Assembly: GCA_008508345.1 (NCBI GenBank)
Contig: QNGE01003522.1
Coordinates: 16,681 to 80,680, forward strand
Direction of reading: 5' to 3'
DNA length: 64,000 nt
Origin: Paragonimus westermani
Taxonomy: Eukaryota; Platyhelminthes; Trematoda; Plagiorchiida; Troglotrematidae
Shown: piece after piece, positions 50,201 through 61,154 of the stretch
Position numbering within the stretch: the first letter of the stretch is position 1
Layout: each line of letters begins with the position of its first letter
Made by a program: the position numbers and the translations under genes
Notes under the pieces: generated by a model
Told to the model about the DNA's origin: nothing
The model's database searches: none
What the model saw: the letters and a program-made list of their open reading frames with translations, nothing else

Positions 50201-53200
50201 GGTTCACAAACCTGGACGTGACTTTATATGTAGTGTTGGCCTCGTAGTTTTGTCCATCAGTTAGCTGTCGCGTTTAAGTTGAACATCACAGACATGTGAT
50301 CCCAGTTTACATGTTTTCAACAAATTTCCAAACAGCCCTTTACTGGATGAGGTTCTAGATCCAAGTTTTGAGATTGTCAGAGCTCTTCAGTGTTGTTTGT
50401 CTTCATCACGACTTCAGGACAAACTTTGTTGACCATCGTGCCACTGACACCAGATCAGGCACTACTGACTGACAGTATACGGATGCTTAATCACTTCATC
50501 CTTCAGTCGTGAACAGTTTGTCCGATCGTCTTGACAACGGCCATAGTGCATGCGAAAGTCAACTGACAACTACGTGACCACGTTTCCCGAGTCAGGTCGT
50601 CGTTTCTATTCTCACAAAATCAGCGACGAATATTGTTTGAGAAAAAATATCAGCTGATGTATGCAATATTTAGCTCAACCGTAGAAACATGTGTACTACT
50701 GTTTAACTTGATGATCTAATGCGCCGTGTTCTTAAGTACTAGATGACAAAGGGTGTATTTATTCACATAATTATTCTACTTGAGTTAGGTTATACCCACA
50801 AATGTGAGGACTCACAACCTGGAGTAGGGTAAAATGCCTGATCTAATGGATAACCGATTAAACGAAGCAGACTTTTGTTGACCATCGAAGGCGGTTGAAC
50901 CCAATTACCAACAACGAAATGAAGCTGAATTCTGTGAAATTCATACGATTCAGCAGCATGCTAGTTTAGAAGTTTTACCACAGATGGCTGGCCTATTTCA
51001 GCCTCTAAACAAAGAGAGAGCAAGAGTTAACTCAGTTAAACACCACCAAGAGCAAAACTGAGTCTAACGTTTTCTTTCGGAGTAGGCTAATAGGAAGACA
51101 TGATTGCGCAGTCTGCGATGACATGCGGATGTTGATCAATGTGAACGTTGATCATGAAATGATCTGTTGTGTGCTATTTAAAACTTCCACGTAAAACTCT
51201 GGTCGTTTTTCTGTATTCACTGGAAAATAGTGGATTGAAATTGCATTATTTAAGGCGGAAGTCGAAAATATCGCCACTGTTCTCTTTTGGGTTGAGTAGG
51301 TTGTTTTCTTTGCCTCGTGTGATCACAATAAACAGTAAACGTCTATGCATTTCAGTCTACATTTAGAAAGTCGTAGACCTGGAGTCTGCAGCTGTCAGTA
51401 CGGTCGACTGCTCGTCAATTGTAGACAATTAGTTATGAAATCCAAGGCTTTCAAAACCGATCAAGAGTTTCACAGTAGAAACTATCGAAACAATAAAAAA
51501 CTTTCGATTACTTGGTTCAATCAGAGCATCTGCTTCCACATAACTCAAAAATCCTTATCATGGGGTCATTGAGCGATCTGGAAAAGATTGTTATTTTTTA
51601 TTTCGCGCCAAATAAAACGATGCGGTGATCTGAATACCATTCACAACGGCTTTTGGGTTAGATCTTTCACATGCATACACGGTCAATTTTTATGAAGGAT
51701 TAACGGAATAACAGTTGACAACCTCGCTACGTGATCACTAGAACCAGATTACAGATCTCGGTCCCAACGGAGGTACGTGTTGTTGAGGTACGTATATACA
51801 AGCGAAAATTGAGCCAAGTGCTTCCTTTCGAAATGCGCTGGCTGAAAAACGTATCTAAATGAGAAAGATTTTGTCAATTGGGATTGATTTTCAATTTTTT
51901 TGCCGTCGAACTTCGAAAACCTCATGAATTTGGTCATTTCAACCTAATTGAGAAATTTTACTTCTGGATTTAACGATCTGAATTGAAAAACTGATTGTTC
52001 TGTAGTCGCGATGGCGTCTGCGATCCCAACAGAGAAATGATTGAGAACGTAAAGGCAGCCTAGTGACATATTTATTTCCTATGACCAGGGTTCGGTTACA
52101 CTCAGTTCACACTGTGTGTTCAGCTTCGATTTAGTGGAAACAACTGCTTGTAATGCTTACCCGGAGATTGACCTGATCACTTTTGGTTTCGGAATTCGTG
52201 TTTACAAGACTTATTTCAGGCATAATCATAAGGGTACATACTTGTTGCCTTATGCACTGAAAACAACACCTTGCCTATTTCTGATTAATTCTTTGAATTA
52301 TAGGACCCTCACTGCGTAAGCATCTACCATAGTCAGAGGTAGTTGGCGTTACCATTAACGAGCAGAATGCGGCTCACAAGACACGTAAGCATTCTAGTTG
52401 AAAACACTCTGTCACTTGCCAGAGTTAACGGTACTTAACAATCAGACTCTTCAATTCAAATCAACCTAATCGTAAGTCATATGCATCCCAAGGGGTTATT
52501 TTTCTGTTGTTCTCAACAAATAGAAAATGATTAGTTCAGCGAGCTTAGATTACAAAATAACTAGAATCATAATGAGGCTCACAGTAAAAGTGACGAGTAA
52601 CCACATTCAGTTTTAATTTAAAAGTAAATACTAATTCTGTTTGGCAGCTCATTCTACGATAATGAGACTCACTTTGTACAAAAATCGAGCTAACAAAAAA
52701 GACTACGGACGTTCACAAACATACATGTGTGTACCCGGATCTAGTTAAGCATGCGAAACCATATTCAAATGAATCACTTGATGCGATTGGATTTTAGTTA
52801 TGAAAGTCTGGCTAGTTTCAAAATAACGATAAGCAGTAAAACTAAAGAAATGCCATCATGATGTGGAAGATGCTTAACGATTATTCGATGGAACATTAAA
52901 ATACTGATGACCAACATAGGGCGACCATTCACTGGTAAATTAGTTAATTAGATGCTGGATGTAACCAACTGTCCACTGACTGTTGGAGGCTACACTAACA
53001 TGAATTGTCCACGTCAAAAGGGTTGTTGCCCAAGTGAGTCGTTAGTCGACGTAGATGTTCTTTAGTAGCATAAAGGGGATGCGGGCAGTACAAAGGGTTT
53101 AGACTAGCCACTTCTTTAAACAGTACATCGTTTTGGAAGTATTGAGTGGCAAATTGACGGACCTCGACCAAGATGATATTTCAGACAAACCACTCACGAG

Positions 53201-53675
53201 AGTGGGTGAAGAAATCCAAGTGTACGAGTGTCTGACTATCTGAAAATCAGACCACAAAGTGTGACCACAAACTGACGTTGATGTGACATAAGGCGAGAAC
53301 AAACAATAACCATTGTATTGAAATTAACACTCAGCCAGGGGTCGATGGTATAAAAGCCGGTCACCACCACAGTTAACCTAACTTTCACTGAATCTAACAG
53401 CCCCGAGACTAACCCAGCCTGAAAAGCACGTATATTACATGAAAACAATACTTACTTACGGAAAGAAGTTCAGGCAGTAACAATTCTTGTTTACTCAACT
53501 TACTCATCGGTAACTCGATCGGAGAAACGGTTGCATCAAGCACTCGCCATTCAGTAAACCTTCTGATGGTTGTCATGGTGAAAACACATCCAAGAAAGAA
53601 TCCGAGCAAAACACATAGGATCCCTCGAGGTTGCAAAATATTAGCCAGTTTCCGTGGTCTTCTGCCAAACAGCAT
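38153..53675 (-). CDS. C1GALT1: Core 1 beta-1,3-galactosyltransferase (T-synthase), complete gene
   Basis: This type II Golgi membrane enzyme adds galactose to Ser/Thr-linked GalNAc to form the core 1 O-glycan. The coding path is complement(join(38153..38287, 44438..44595, 46787..46928, 48305..48501, 49701..49892, 53456..53675)). Its 1044 nt give 347 residues plus stop, close to the 363 of the human enzyme. Every intron is GT-AG and every split codon rejoins sensibly. Seen in order: a short basic N-terminus, a hydrophobic membrane anchor (about residues 18-35), a stem, SIRILCMILTTPNDH with KQTWASRC, the metal-binding DDD (173-175) in FKADDDTY, GRRF, QGYPSGGAGYVIS, WTEDVRMGQCAEAVGV, FHPF, and the C-terminal CCSNYSITFHYI. 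These are the GT31/T-synthase signatures in the right order. No frameshift or stop is seen, so the gene looks functional. Confidence 0.94.
39050..39345 (-). repeat. tRNA-derived SINE-like element, most complete copy
   Basis: The minus strand carries TGGCGCAGTGG (A box, complement of 39246-39256) and AGTTCAAATCC (B box, complement of 39202-39212) about 34 bp apart. An unrelated body follows, ending in a TGATGTTAAACTTGAAA-like tail (complement of about 39057-39075). The same modules recur across the window at 3.0, 25.7, 28, 30, 32.7, 43.8, 44.1, 46.2 and 50.3 kb. A tRNA-like head plus constant body is the SINE layout. Confidence 0.8.
40540..41930 (+). mobile_element. Degenerate Penelope-like element
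   Basis: GSPKVHK (40578-40598) matches the RT block YGxPKxHK. FCTTQIQVNFYNELYR, a TAG stop where Gln is usual, then SSPMGLAFTDSFVRML (about 40860-40985) is RT motif B. YTVDVF near 41020 is a broken YVDDVF. HIMKNRL-like sequence continues to about 41340, and ISSLVDKATVKLSCF (about 41735-41790) is the connector before the endonuclease. Many stops and shifts are present. It lies antisense in C1GALT1 intron 5. Confidence 0.75.
43795..44045 (-). repeat. SINE-like element
   Basis: It is nearly collinear with 39090-39340: CGCATTCAGATAGACTTTCT, CACGGCCGGGATTTGAACTC, ATGAGGCAACCGTGTTGACC and CTCACATTAGGCACGACCGA are shared. Confidence 0.82.
44080..44225 (+). repeat. SINE-like fragment, opposite orientation
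   Basis: GCACTACTGACGAGCTGTGA, then ACTCGAGTCTAGTGTTTCTT and GTGATATTCAACTTGAAAA, are the reverse complement of the family body. It lies only about 40 bp from the minus copy, making an inverted pair. Confidence 0.72.
44438..44595 (-). CDS. C1GALT1: C1GALT1 exon 5
   Basis: After the TTTGTAG acceptor the exon completes a Gly codon and continues QCAEAVGVTMVDS, matching the RCMEIMNVEAGDS block of animal enzymes. FHPF follows, then an aromatic stretch NWLTLFNYHKLL where the human enzyme has its WYWNYN segment. It ends in phase 0 at donor GTAAGTT. Confidence 0.93.
45885..45950 (-). repeat. SINE-like fragment
   Basis: TGTGAGGCAACCACATTGAC then CACTGGGTCACTAACACTAA matches 39228-39270 of the most complete copy. 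Confidence 0.45.
46230..46425 (-). repeat. SINE-like element, truncated
   Basis: AAGCTGAACATCACCCACAA, TAGACTCGAGTTTCGCTCTA, GGACTCGAACCTCGGCCATG and ACAACTGTGTTGACCAGG follow the family order, then end abruptly. Confidence 0.75.
46787..46928 (-). CDS. C1GALT1: C1GALT1 exon 4
   Basis: The exon starts with PFVQQGYPSGGAGYVIS, the acceptor-side loop conserved in T-synthases, and ends WTEDVRM plus the first base of a Gly codon, before donor GTGAGC. The acceptor is GTGCAG. Phase agrees with exons 3 and 5. Confidence 0.94.
46929..48304 (-). other. C1GALT1 intron 3, 1.4 kb
   Basis: No feature beyond splice sites. A 149-codon + strand open frame (47850-48299) has no recognisable content and touches exon 3 antisense. 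Confidence 0.85.
48305..48501 (-). CDS. C1GALT1: C1GALT1 exon 3: DDD metal-binding motif
   Basis: It encodes NRNQLWDKTKFGVIY, then FDYLFKADDDTYAIMENLRK and the GRRFK end of the motif region. The DDD triplet binds manganese and the UDP-sugar. The acceptor is a tandem TAG-CAG; use of the upstream AG would start the exon at 48504 and add one alanine. The donor is GTAAGT from 48304. Confidence 0.95.
48502..49700 (-). other. C1GALT1 intron 2, 1.2 kb
   Basis: AT-rich, with no supported feature. Confidence 0.87.
49701..49892 (-). CDS. C1GALT1: C1GALT1 exon 2: start of catalytic domain
   Basis: The acceptor AG is at 49894-49893 on the minus strand and the donor GTAGGT begins at 49700. The exon encodes TSIRILCMILTTPNDH, the first beta strand of the GT31 fold, and AVKQTWASRCDDYFFVSSE, a typical C1GALT1 block. 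It ends after the first base of an Ala codon. Confidence 0.93.
50270..50535 (-). repeat. Diverged SINE-like element
   Basis: AAGTTGAACATCACAGACAT, then GAGGTTCTAGATCCAAGTTT, TTTGTTGACCATCGTGCCAC and ATCAGGCACTACTGACTG keep the order of the 39-kb copy, with many substitutions. Confidence 0.6.
51050..51165 (+). repeat. Weak SINE-like trace
   Basis: CTGAGTCTAACGTTTTCTTT followed by a GCTAATAGGAAG block resembles the reverse-complement body. Similarity is low. Confidence 0.33.
53456..53675 (-). CDS. C1GALT1: C1GALT1 exon 1: start codon, membrane anchor, stem
   Basis: The ATG is at 53675-53673. The exon encodes a basic N-terminus, then GILCVLLGFFLGCVFTM as signal anchor, then a stem. Two donors overlap: one after TCC at 53460 and AA|GTAAGT after 53456. 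Only the second gives the phase needed by exon 2, rebuilding an AGT codon, so 53456 is chosen. Confidence 0.85.
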
Positions 53676-56600
53676 TGGGTTTCAGCGAAGAAAACTGTGT
53701 GTCAGCTTCAGACCTTCTAGTGGGCACCATTTAATTAGTCGGACAACACAGGAACCTGGATACGAAAAGGTTCGATGTGTGCGTAGAGAGTGAACTGTTC
53801 TGCTGATTGGTTGTCAAGTAGAGAACAACCATTTTCTACCTAGCGTTTGCGGTACATTACGTTAAAATTCATGTTGGCGGGCTTTACGAGCTCCTTGAAC
53901 AGTTTTGACCCAAAGATCAACTACACACACACACACATACAGACACACGTTGAAGTGAACTGTTTGCGAATAAATCAATATGGTTATCAACAGTCCTTAT
54001 CACACTGAAAGCAACTGATAGCCTATCCTGGTTTCTGGAAAGGTACCTAGTTAGTAACACCAAAGGATCTTTCGGTTGATCGCCGGTTATAGTGAGCAAC
54101 AGACTGATCCATTCTTCGAGAAACCGGAAGCTTTGTGTACAGCAATGAACCAGAAAAAGGATTGACTTTTAAATAGTTCATTTGTCCGGGGTTCTAACAT
54201 TTGATTGAAAAACCGTTATTCTGTCTTTCATGACTTGCGGCAGTGAGAAATAATTGCGTAACGATTAAAATGGTTGTGCCGTGCAGGTAAATGAAAAGTG
54301 CAAGATCATTTTCTGGATTAATTTGCACTTCAAAAACTCTACACAATGTGTCTTGCAAAAATTATTATATGAGTGCTAAGGGGGGGAGGAATAAAGGGTT
54401 ATGTGCAGCACCACTAATGCTTTGCGCGTAAATTTTCAAATCGAATTAACTATGGTACCATCGCGGATTTCAGTGGTTTTTGTTCAATTACGTTCAGAAC
54501 TGACGACTTATTTCAAATTGCTTTTCAATTCGGAACTGTAGGACTGGAATCCTCGATAGTGGTCCCCTGTAGTAGTTTGCGAATGCGACAACATCATTTA
54601 TGCATTATTGAGCAAGCCAACCTCCGGACAAAGCTACTGTACACTAGTGTGAAAGATCATTCGTTCTGAAGTTAAGAGCCACAGTGACAGATTCCATATT
54701 CAGCCTAGTCATAGTTCACCTACTGGGTGTGAAACATAAAGTAAACCAGGTGTTCAGCTCACTCCGTTTGGCCGAACAAATTTTACCACCTGATGGTGGT
54801 GTATAGTAGCGACAGAAACCACCGTGTCTTTCTCACTTAGTTCAGGAGTCTACAAAATAAGTTCACTTGTCCTATTATATCCAACAGGCTAACGAGACAC
54901 TTAGCTTGATAGCGCCCAGTCACAGGCGGTTCAATTCGTTTGTTGAATGTTCAGTTCCAACAACAATTTTTATCAGTACACTGGGTCCATGATCAGCAGG
55001 CAATGCTTCTCTCGACGGTTCGGTATCAAGAAAACATTACCTTGTCTTTTGACTGGTTTGAAAACTTGTATAAGATAGTCAAAGCTGACACGCTCGTGTT
55101 TTGACTAACAACTAGACAGAAAACACCAAAATGAACAGTTAGACAGAAAGCATGACCTAAATTTCCACTGATCTGGGAAGGTTTTTAAGGAAGGTGACCG
55201 AGTGAACTATGGAACATGTTGTTAAATCTGAGTGTACTGATTAAATAGAACTCTGAACACCTTAATCTAGTCAGTCGTTGACACAAATTTGGGAGGCACA
55301 ATCCATAGTGAACATAATGTAACTTTCACCATACACTAACTTATCTGTTTTAGACCCAGGCGTTTGAGGATGACTTCAATTGTTCCTGAATAGCAAGATG
55401 AGGTTCACTAATTAGTGTCTGGGCGTGTGCATATTTTTGTACACTAGCCTGAACATTAGTCTTAGACTCCAAGCCGCCGAGCTTCTATGATGTCACCGTA
55501 GAGAAACCTGAAAATTTTATGGTTTGATCATTTGTGAAAAACGCATCTTAGTAACCCTGTGAACTGGTGTGGTTAATAGCAAATTTGATAGAGTCAGCCT
55601 AGGTGCTCACTGCTATACAATCAAGTGAAATGGGTATGGATACTGGTGAACCAAGTAAACAATCCACTAGATACTGAAGGTGTAAATTTGAGAAGGGTCA
55701 ATGCGGAAACATGTCGTTCGGTTTTCATAGTTATAGTGAATGAAACCATTGCACTCTGTCCTGTAACTAGACGGAAAATAGCTTTTTAACAAATCTGCTC
55801 TATTTACTTGGAAAAAGGACAAAATTTGTTCTCACGCAATTGAAAACAGTTTGAAACACACTGTATTGAGTGACAAGTGAGATAAAAAGTCGATTGGTTC
55901 CAATGAACAGAAAGTTCTGTCATACAGATATGTTGACACCACAATCCACACAGAAGCTTGGTGGTATTAAATGGGTTGTTACATCGCCTTGTGAAACAAT
56001 ATCATCTAGGATCTTGAGGCGGACTGTGTTTCGGCACACTTCCGGCAAATAATTTTAGCATTTGCACTGATCTACGAAGCTCACTGAATCAAAGGGAATT
56101 GTTAAGAACAACTCTTAAGTGAGACACTAACTCGATAATTTGTCGTCTGTGTTTCATGGTGTTTCCCATACTTGGCTTGTGCATGTCATTTAACATGGGA
56201 TGCACCCGAATAATGCAAGTTAACTCCATTGTGGATGTGGAATTAAGTCCGCTTCTGTATCCTTGTCTATGCAGCACGTCGTAAATGAGCATATTTAGAA
56301 AAAAACTTAGGTTGTGCGTAGATTAAGTCATGGGGTCCACATTCTGCTGCGTATGCTACCTATTTATCACCCTAAGTGAAAGTGTTGAACACCCTAGCAA
56401 ACAATGTGGCGTGGTATAATCATGTGTATTGTGAATTTTCCAGAATGGCACAGTTACATTCACTGTTTGAACTAATGACACGCCGGAGCATCATAGAACC
56501 ACTTCTAAGCAGCTGTCAGCTGCGTAAATCAAGGTCTTCTCCCAAATCATCAGGGTTTACCTGTATCCATCTGGTCCGTTAAAAAAGTTTTTTTAACACT

Positions 56601-56870
56601 GGACAATACAATATTCCACTCATATCTCCACTATACATTCTTTCTTGTTTATTATTGTCCTACGAGCACGTAAACAGATAATGGAGTAACGGTCAGTGAG
56701 ACGACGTATAACGGAACGATAGTCAACGGTAACAAACAGCGGACTACGGAATATGCACTAGTTCGAGACTTCCCGGCCAACCCAACCACCGGAGGCCAAC
56801 GCATGAACACAGAGAGAAGAATGGCCTCCGGACAGAGTTACTTTACGTCACTCAATCCGAAGACAACACG
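53676..56870. other. 5' flank of C1GALT1, no gene seen
   Basis: Upstream of the C1GALT1 ATG. A CA-rich microsatellite lies at 53923-53949. I cannot place a promoter or first non-coding exon, and no open frame has recognisable motifs. Confidence 0.6.
53923..53949. repeat. CA microsatellite
   Basis: ACACACACACACACA followed by TAC and AGACACAC. Confidence 0.95.
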
Positions 56871-56879
56871 GTCACCAAC

Positions 56880-57570
56880 TAGATCATATTTATAGGGTTC
56901 ATGACCAATCAGGAGGTTGTTGACCGGTTTGTATACCTGGGAAGCTGTATCGGGGACGGCGGTGGAGGTGTAGGGAATGAAATAAAAGCGCGCATCTCTA
57001 ACGCTAGAGCGGTATTCGCTAATCTAGGGCATCTCTGGTGACAGAGAGGTATTTCTCTGAAGCTTGAAGGTCGCGTATATAAGACAACAATGAGAGCTGT
57101 ATTACTTTACGGCAGCGAGAACTGACCACTCAGAGTAGAAGACGTGAACCGTCTTCAAGTATTTGACCACCGATGTCTGCGTTCAGTAGCTCGTATCGGG
57201 TGGCACCAGCGTGTAAGTAACGAGGAGGTTAGGAAGCGGGTGTTTGGTGGTGATTGCCAAACAAGTTCTTTTGTCCAGTCCCTACGGTTACACAGACTTA
57301 GATGGTTAGGTCATGTATTAATGATGCCAGCTGGTCGTCTTCCACACCGAGCGCTGTTCGATGACACTGCGACCGACTGGTGTAAGGTGCGAGGTGGACA
57401 GTAGTGACCTGGTCTAGGGAAATGGAGTCGTTCACCAAGGGGTTGGCGACTGTGGGTCGTGTTCGTCTCCCGGGCTGGGGCTCTCGCGAATCACAAAGTC
57501 GGTGGTTGGAAACTCTAGGTGAGATAGCGGCTAATCGAGCTCAGTGACGTGAATGTTGTTGTTGTTTGTC
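56880..57570 (+). mobile_element. RTE-like retrotransposon, C-terminal region and 3' end
   Basis: A nearly continuous + frame reads EVVDRFVYLGSCIGDGGG, RVYKTTMRAVLLYGSEN, VNRLQVFDHRCLRSVARIGW and LRLHRLRWLGHVLMMPAGRL, then a stop. These are the standard blocks downstream of the RT domain in flatworm RTE elements. Two in-frame TGA codons stand where Trp is usual (near 57039 and 57124). A GTT repeat (57555-57567) follows. The 5' part is missing, as is common for truncated RTE copies. It is better preserved than the copy at 5.3-6.9 kb. Confidence 0.9.
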
Positions 57571-58539
57571 TGAGTTGTCAATGAAGTGAGTGCACTTAAT
57601 GACGCGGGACAGTGAAAGCCGTAAGGAAGCTGTCTCGCTGATGACGTCTTACTCTCACTTGCAGCTAGGTTGTTTGTTTGCGGGGTGTAGGCACCTTGAT
57701 GTTGAATGTTTGATTATGGACGTAGTCATTTTCAGTAGTTAGGTCCCCTTCCGTCCCCTTCTTTTTTCTTTCTCTCTCTTCCTCTATGGGGTTTGCTTTT
57801 GCTTCGTGGTTGTGTGGCAGTTAAGCATTAGTGTGAACCACTGACGTATTGCTGTCTATCATGATGAATCAGAAGGTTATATCAAAGGTGGACCAAATGA
57901 TGAGCCGAACAGTACACTGATGCGCGTAGGCGGGATGTAGGCATGTGATCGTTGGGGCGCCTAGATGGGGCGCCAGAGATTTGGTACACGGATTGAAGGA
58001 CGAAGTGGCGCATGACCGTGTCAACTATGAAGGTCACCCGCCAGTGTGCTTTGTTGGCATTTGTTGCACAATATTTTCGGGGAACTGGCAACTTCCGCGA
58101 TATTTATATTATTCATGCGTCGTGTAACGTACAGTGAACTTCAGAAGTACCTCTAAGTTCTTCGTTATTTGAAAACGATGTACTCATTAGGCTTCTGTGA
58201 ACACTTGCTTCGCATCCTTCTGGATGCTGAACTACCGTGCCATTCAATCACCGAAGGCACTGTTCCTCCGGTCATTTGTTACGATGCAGTGTGTTCAGTG
58301 CAGATCTAAGTCAAATAGGATTGTTACTTGAGGAGTGCTCACGCGAGAGTAGTCATGTGTTGGATAACTTTGGACTAGGCGTATCCTGTATCTGCATACA
58401 AAAGATAAGTAAACAATGGATGCAAAGAAATCTGGTGTCCCAGTGATTATAAAGGGGAACGAAGTTTGTTCAGAGGCCAGCTAAATGAAGATATTTTCAA
58501 GGTGTTCAGTATAACAATTCGGAATATGAGACTAAAGTT

Positions 58540-58640
58540 TGTACTCATATACTTTGTGTTTGTACACAAAATAATTAGGTCCTGTAGACAACTTAATGAT
58601 GTGGCTATGGGTAGCTTAAGCGACTGTGCTGAGAAAAAGA
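58540..58640 (+). mobile_element. Possible Penelope-like RT trace
   Basis: The + frame reads SCRQLNDVAMGSLSDCAE, close to the motif B block YRQIDGVAMGSPLGP of Penelope-like RTs. No neighbouring motif was found, so this is tentative. Confidence 0.38.
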
Positions 58641-59559
58641 ATATATTTCAGCCAATCCAACCCAAGGATGACTAGTTGATTAGAGACATGAGGAGCAACT
58701 TATATTGTCGTTGTAACGCACTTATCCATCTGTCCAGCTACACGTTCTGTTATGCACTTGGGTTTGGTTGTCCACAACAGTATGTACACTGAACAATTGA
58801 CTCTGTGTTTCACGTAACCCACCGGTTCATCTGCAGTTTCATTGACGTCTACAAGGGCAGAACTGATAAGTTTTTGCAACAGTAGATGGTGACACTGGTT
58901 GTCAACGGTAATATCGAAAAACGACCTGTTCACAGTATCAAGCTTTAAGAACCTAGAATCACCAATCACCAAGCAAATTTAAAAAACCGCTCACCTGGCT
59001 GATACGTTCAAAGTGTTCTAGATATAGCTTCCAAATGATAACCCGATTCTGATAGCGGCTAGTGAAGCAATTCTAACCAGACGACAGCAGTCAGTATGGT
59101 GTACACATAGGGCTCTGGTTCAGTCAATCTGTGTGTCGTCAAAGTGAGTAAACATTTAGTTCGATAAAAGTAAACCTATTTGTTTAGTCTGTTTACTTGT
59201 GTCCTCTAAGTGTACAATGTTTGCTAGTCATACGGTAGCAACTGATGGGAGCAAATTGAAATGTTAACGTCTCACAGCATGTTTTCTCTTTTTTGTTACT
59301 AAACTTTTTATAAAACCTTATGTTCAGAAGCAACTACAGGTAAGTCACAGTGCATTACTGACTGGTCATTGGATCATTTCAACTTCAGGAAGAAGGTAAG
59401 AAGGGAAATGAAGTGTGTTTGCGCCTTATTTAAGCAACTCCGTTGGTGCTAGGTTAGCCGCCATAAATCAGCGTTACTTATACACCAACACAGTTGAAGG
59501 TCTCCGTAAGTTAATCCAGTTGTATGAGGTTGTTGGCACGGTGTTCAACAATGGGTTCT

Positions 59560-59680
59560 GATTACAGCCAGCAACTACAAACTTCTAGTCCAGTGTTTCT
59601 TTTCGGAAATAAGCTGACTGAAAACCTGTGAGAATGTGAGATCTGCCATCAATTCCGAATGTTTAAGCTACATTAACGAA
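59560..59680 (+). repeat. SINE-like fragment
   Basis: ACTTCTAGTCCAGTGTTTCT, TTTCGGAAATAAGCTGACTG and TGTGAGAATGTGAGATCTGC match the body of the family in the same orientation as the 44.1-kb piece. Confidence 0.5.
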
Positions 59681-61154
59681 ACGTCCTGCTACATTTCAGC
59701 AACTGTTTTTTCGTACTCAAACAACATGTGTCCCGTGTTCTATTGACATTGACACAGAGCACAGAAACTGTTCCTCGTTTATCGGATAATCTATAGGTTC
59801 GAAAGCATTCACAAAATATACCGCTTGGTTGCTGGGTTACAAATGATTTCACATGATGGATGTTTCCAATGATGTAAATGTGACAGGCTACTTGGAAAGC
59901 AAGAAGAATTGCTGCAAAGACGACTAACTGTCCGAATAGGAAATCAAAATGAAAAAATACCGCAAAATGACTTCACAAGTGGAAATGCAATGACTATCCT
60001 TGCTCTGTCTTACTAAGATAGTGAGTGTGACGATCGATAAGTTACGTTATTAATATTACATCGTTATTTTTGCTTAACGCTGAATTCTCGGGTTAAATAA
60101 ATCAAGATGTCCACTACAAATTTAATGACTGACTGTCAAAACTAAAGGAACGACCAGCAATACCATTCAATTCCTATACAAGCAACAATTTCTGTTTGGC
60201 AGTTGTTGACTTCCGAAATGTGTTGGAGAAAAAGAATCGGTTGGCTTACTTCGCCGGATCAATCACAGATGCGTCTGCTGCTATCATGGACAAAAGGACA
60301 CGCCTCTTAGGTTGATGAACGTGTTTTGTTTGCTTCGGGGGTTGGGAAAAAGGTTAATTTGGATGACCACATTCATGGCAATACAGTTTGCATGACCTCT
60401 GGTAGAAACGAGTGATGTTTAACCCAAAATCTAACGAGTGATTTTTACTTATCGTGTGGGGAGCATTCACAGCGATTAGCTTAAATGAATCGTCAAAACT
60501 AAGCGGTACACAAGACGATGTCACGTATAGTAACATCCAGACGCCTCCAGTTACTGGTAATTTGTTCGAAATGGTAGTGGACCACAACTTTCGAACGAAG
60601 TCCAAAATCACGTCTTATATATTCAAAGGATGATTAGTTCTTCTGGAAATTACGAGTTTGAAACTGACTGATTGTACCGCTGCTGTCATAAACATTGATA
60701 TGAATGAACAAACCAGAGGATCAGTTACTCCGTCATCCAGGGAGGTGTCTTAACACATCCGCGGGATTTTATCAAAGAACATAGCAGGTGCATCACTGAC
60801 AATGTTATTGATCTGAGTCAGTACTGAGTAAGTCGACCGCGATGAACACTCAGTGACAAGAAGACTTTTGATGCTGAAAGCGCCAGCTGAAGTGAACAAC
60901 AAATTAGTGGTACCAAAAAGGCTCCATTAAATAACCTGCCCCGCTGTGCACAGAAATTACACTTTATAAACGCGGCCGCACTAGGTGTTGAAAAGTATTG
61001 AAAATTGAACGTTCGGTATGCTGCTTTATTGAAAGATTATTCATCACACCATGAAAAGCATTACATAATCAGCTAATGGTTGAGTGTACAAAGCGGTAAG
61101 TATGCAGTGCTCGCTGGCCCGAGTGGCAGCTACTGTGAGGTGAATGTGAAGACG

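Larger units (their letters stand above)
49893..53455 (-). other. C1GALT1 intron 1, 3.6 kb
   Basis: It holds a diverged SINE-like copy at 50.27-50.53 kb and weak traces near 51.06 and 51.81 kb. Otherwise nothing is supported. Confidence 0.86.
57571..61154. other. Non-coding stretch with repeat traces
   Basis: It contains a pyrimidine-rich tract (57744-57786), a direct GGGGCGCC repeat near 57954 and 57967, a possible Penelope RT trace at 58.5 kb and a SINE-like piece at 59.57 kb. From about 59.7 to 61.15 kb nothing is supported. Confidence 0.6.

Noticed and set aside
58700..58972. 90-codon minus-strand frame near the possible Penelope trace
   Set aside because: It is on the opposite strand to the RT-like motif and lacks RT blocks.
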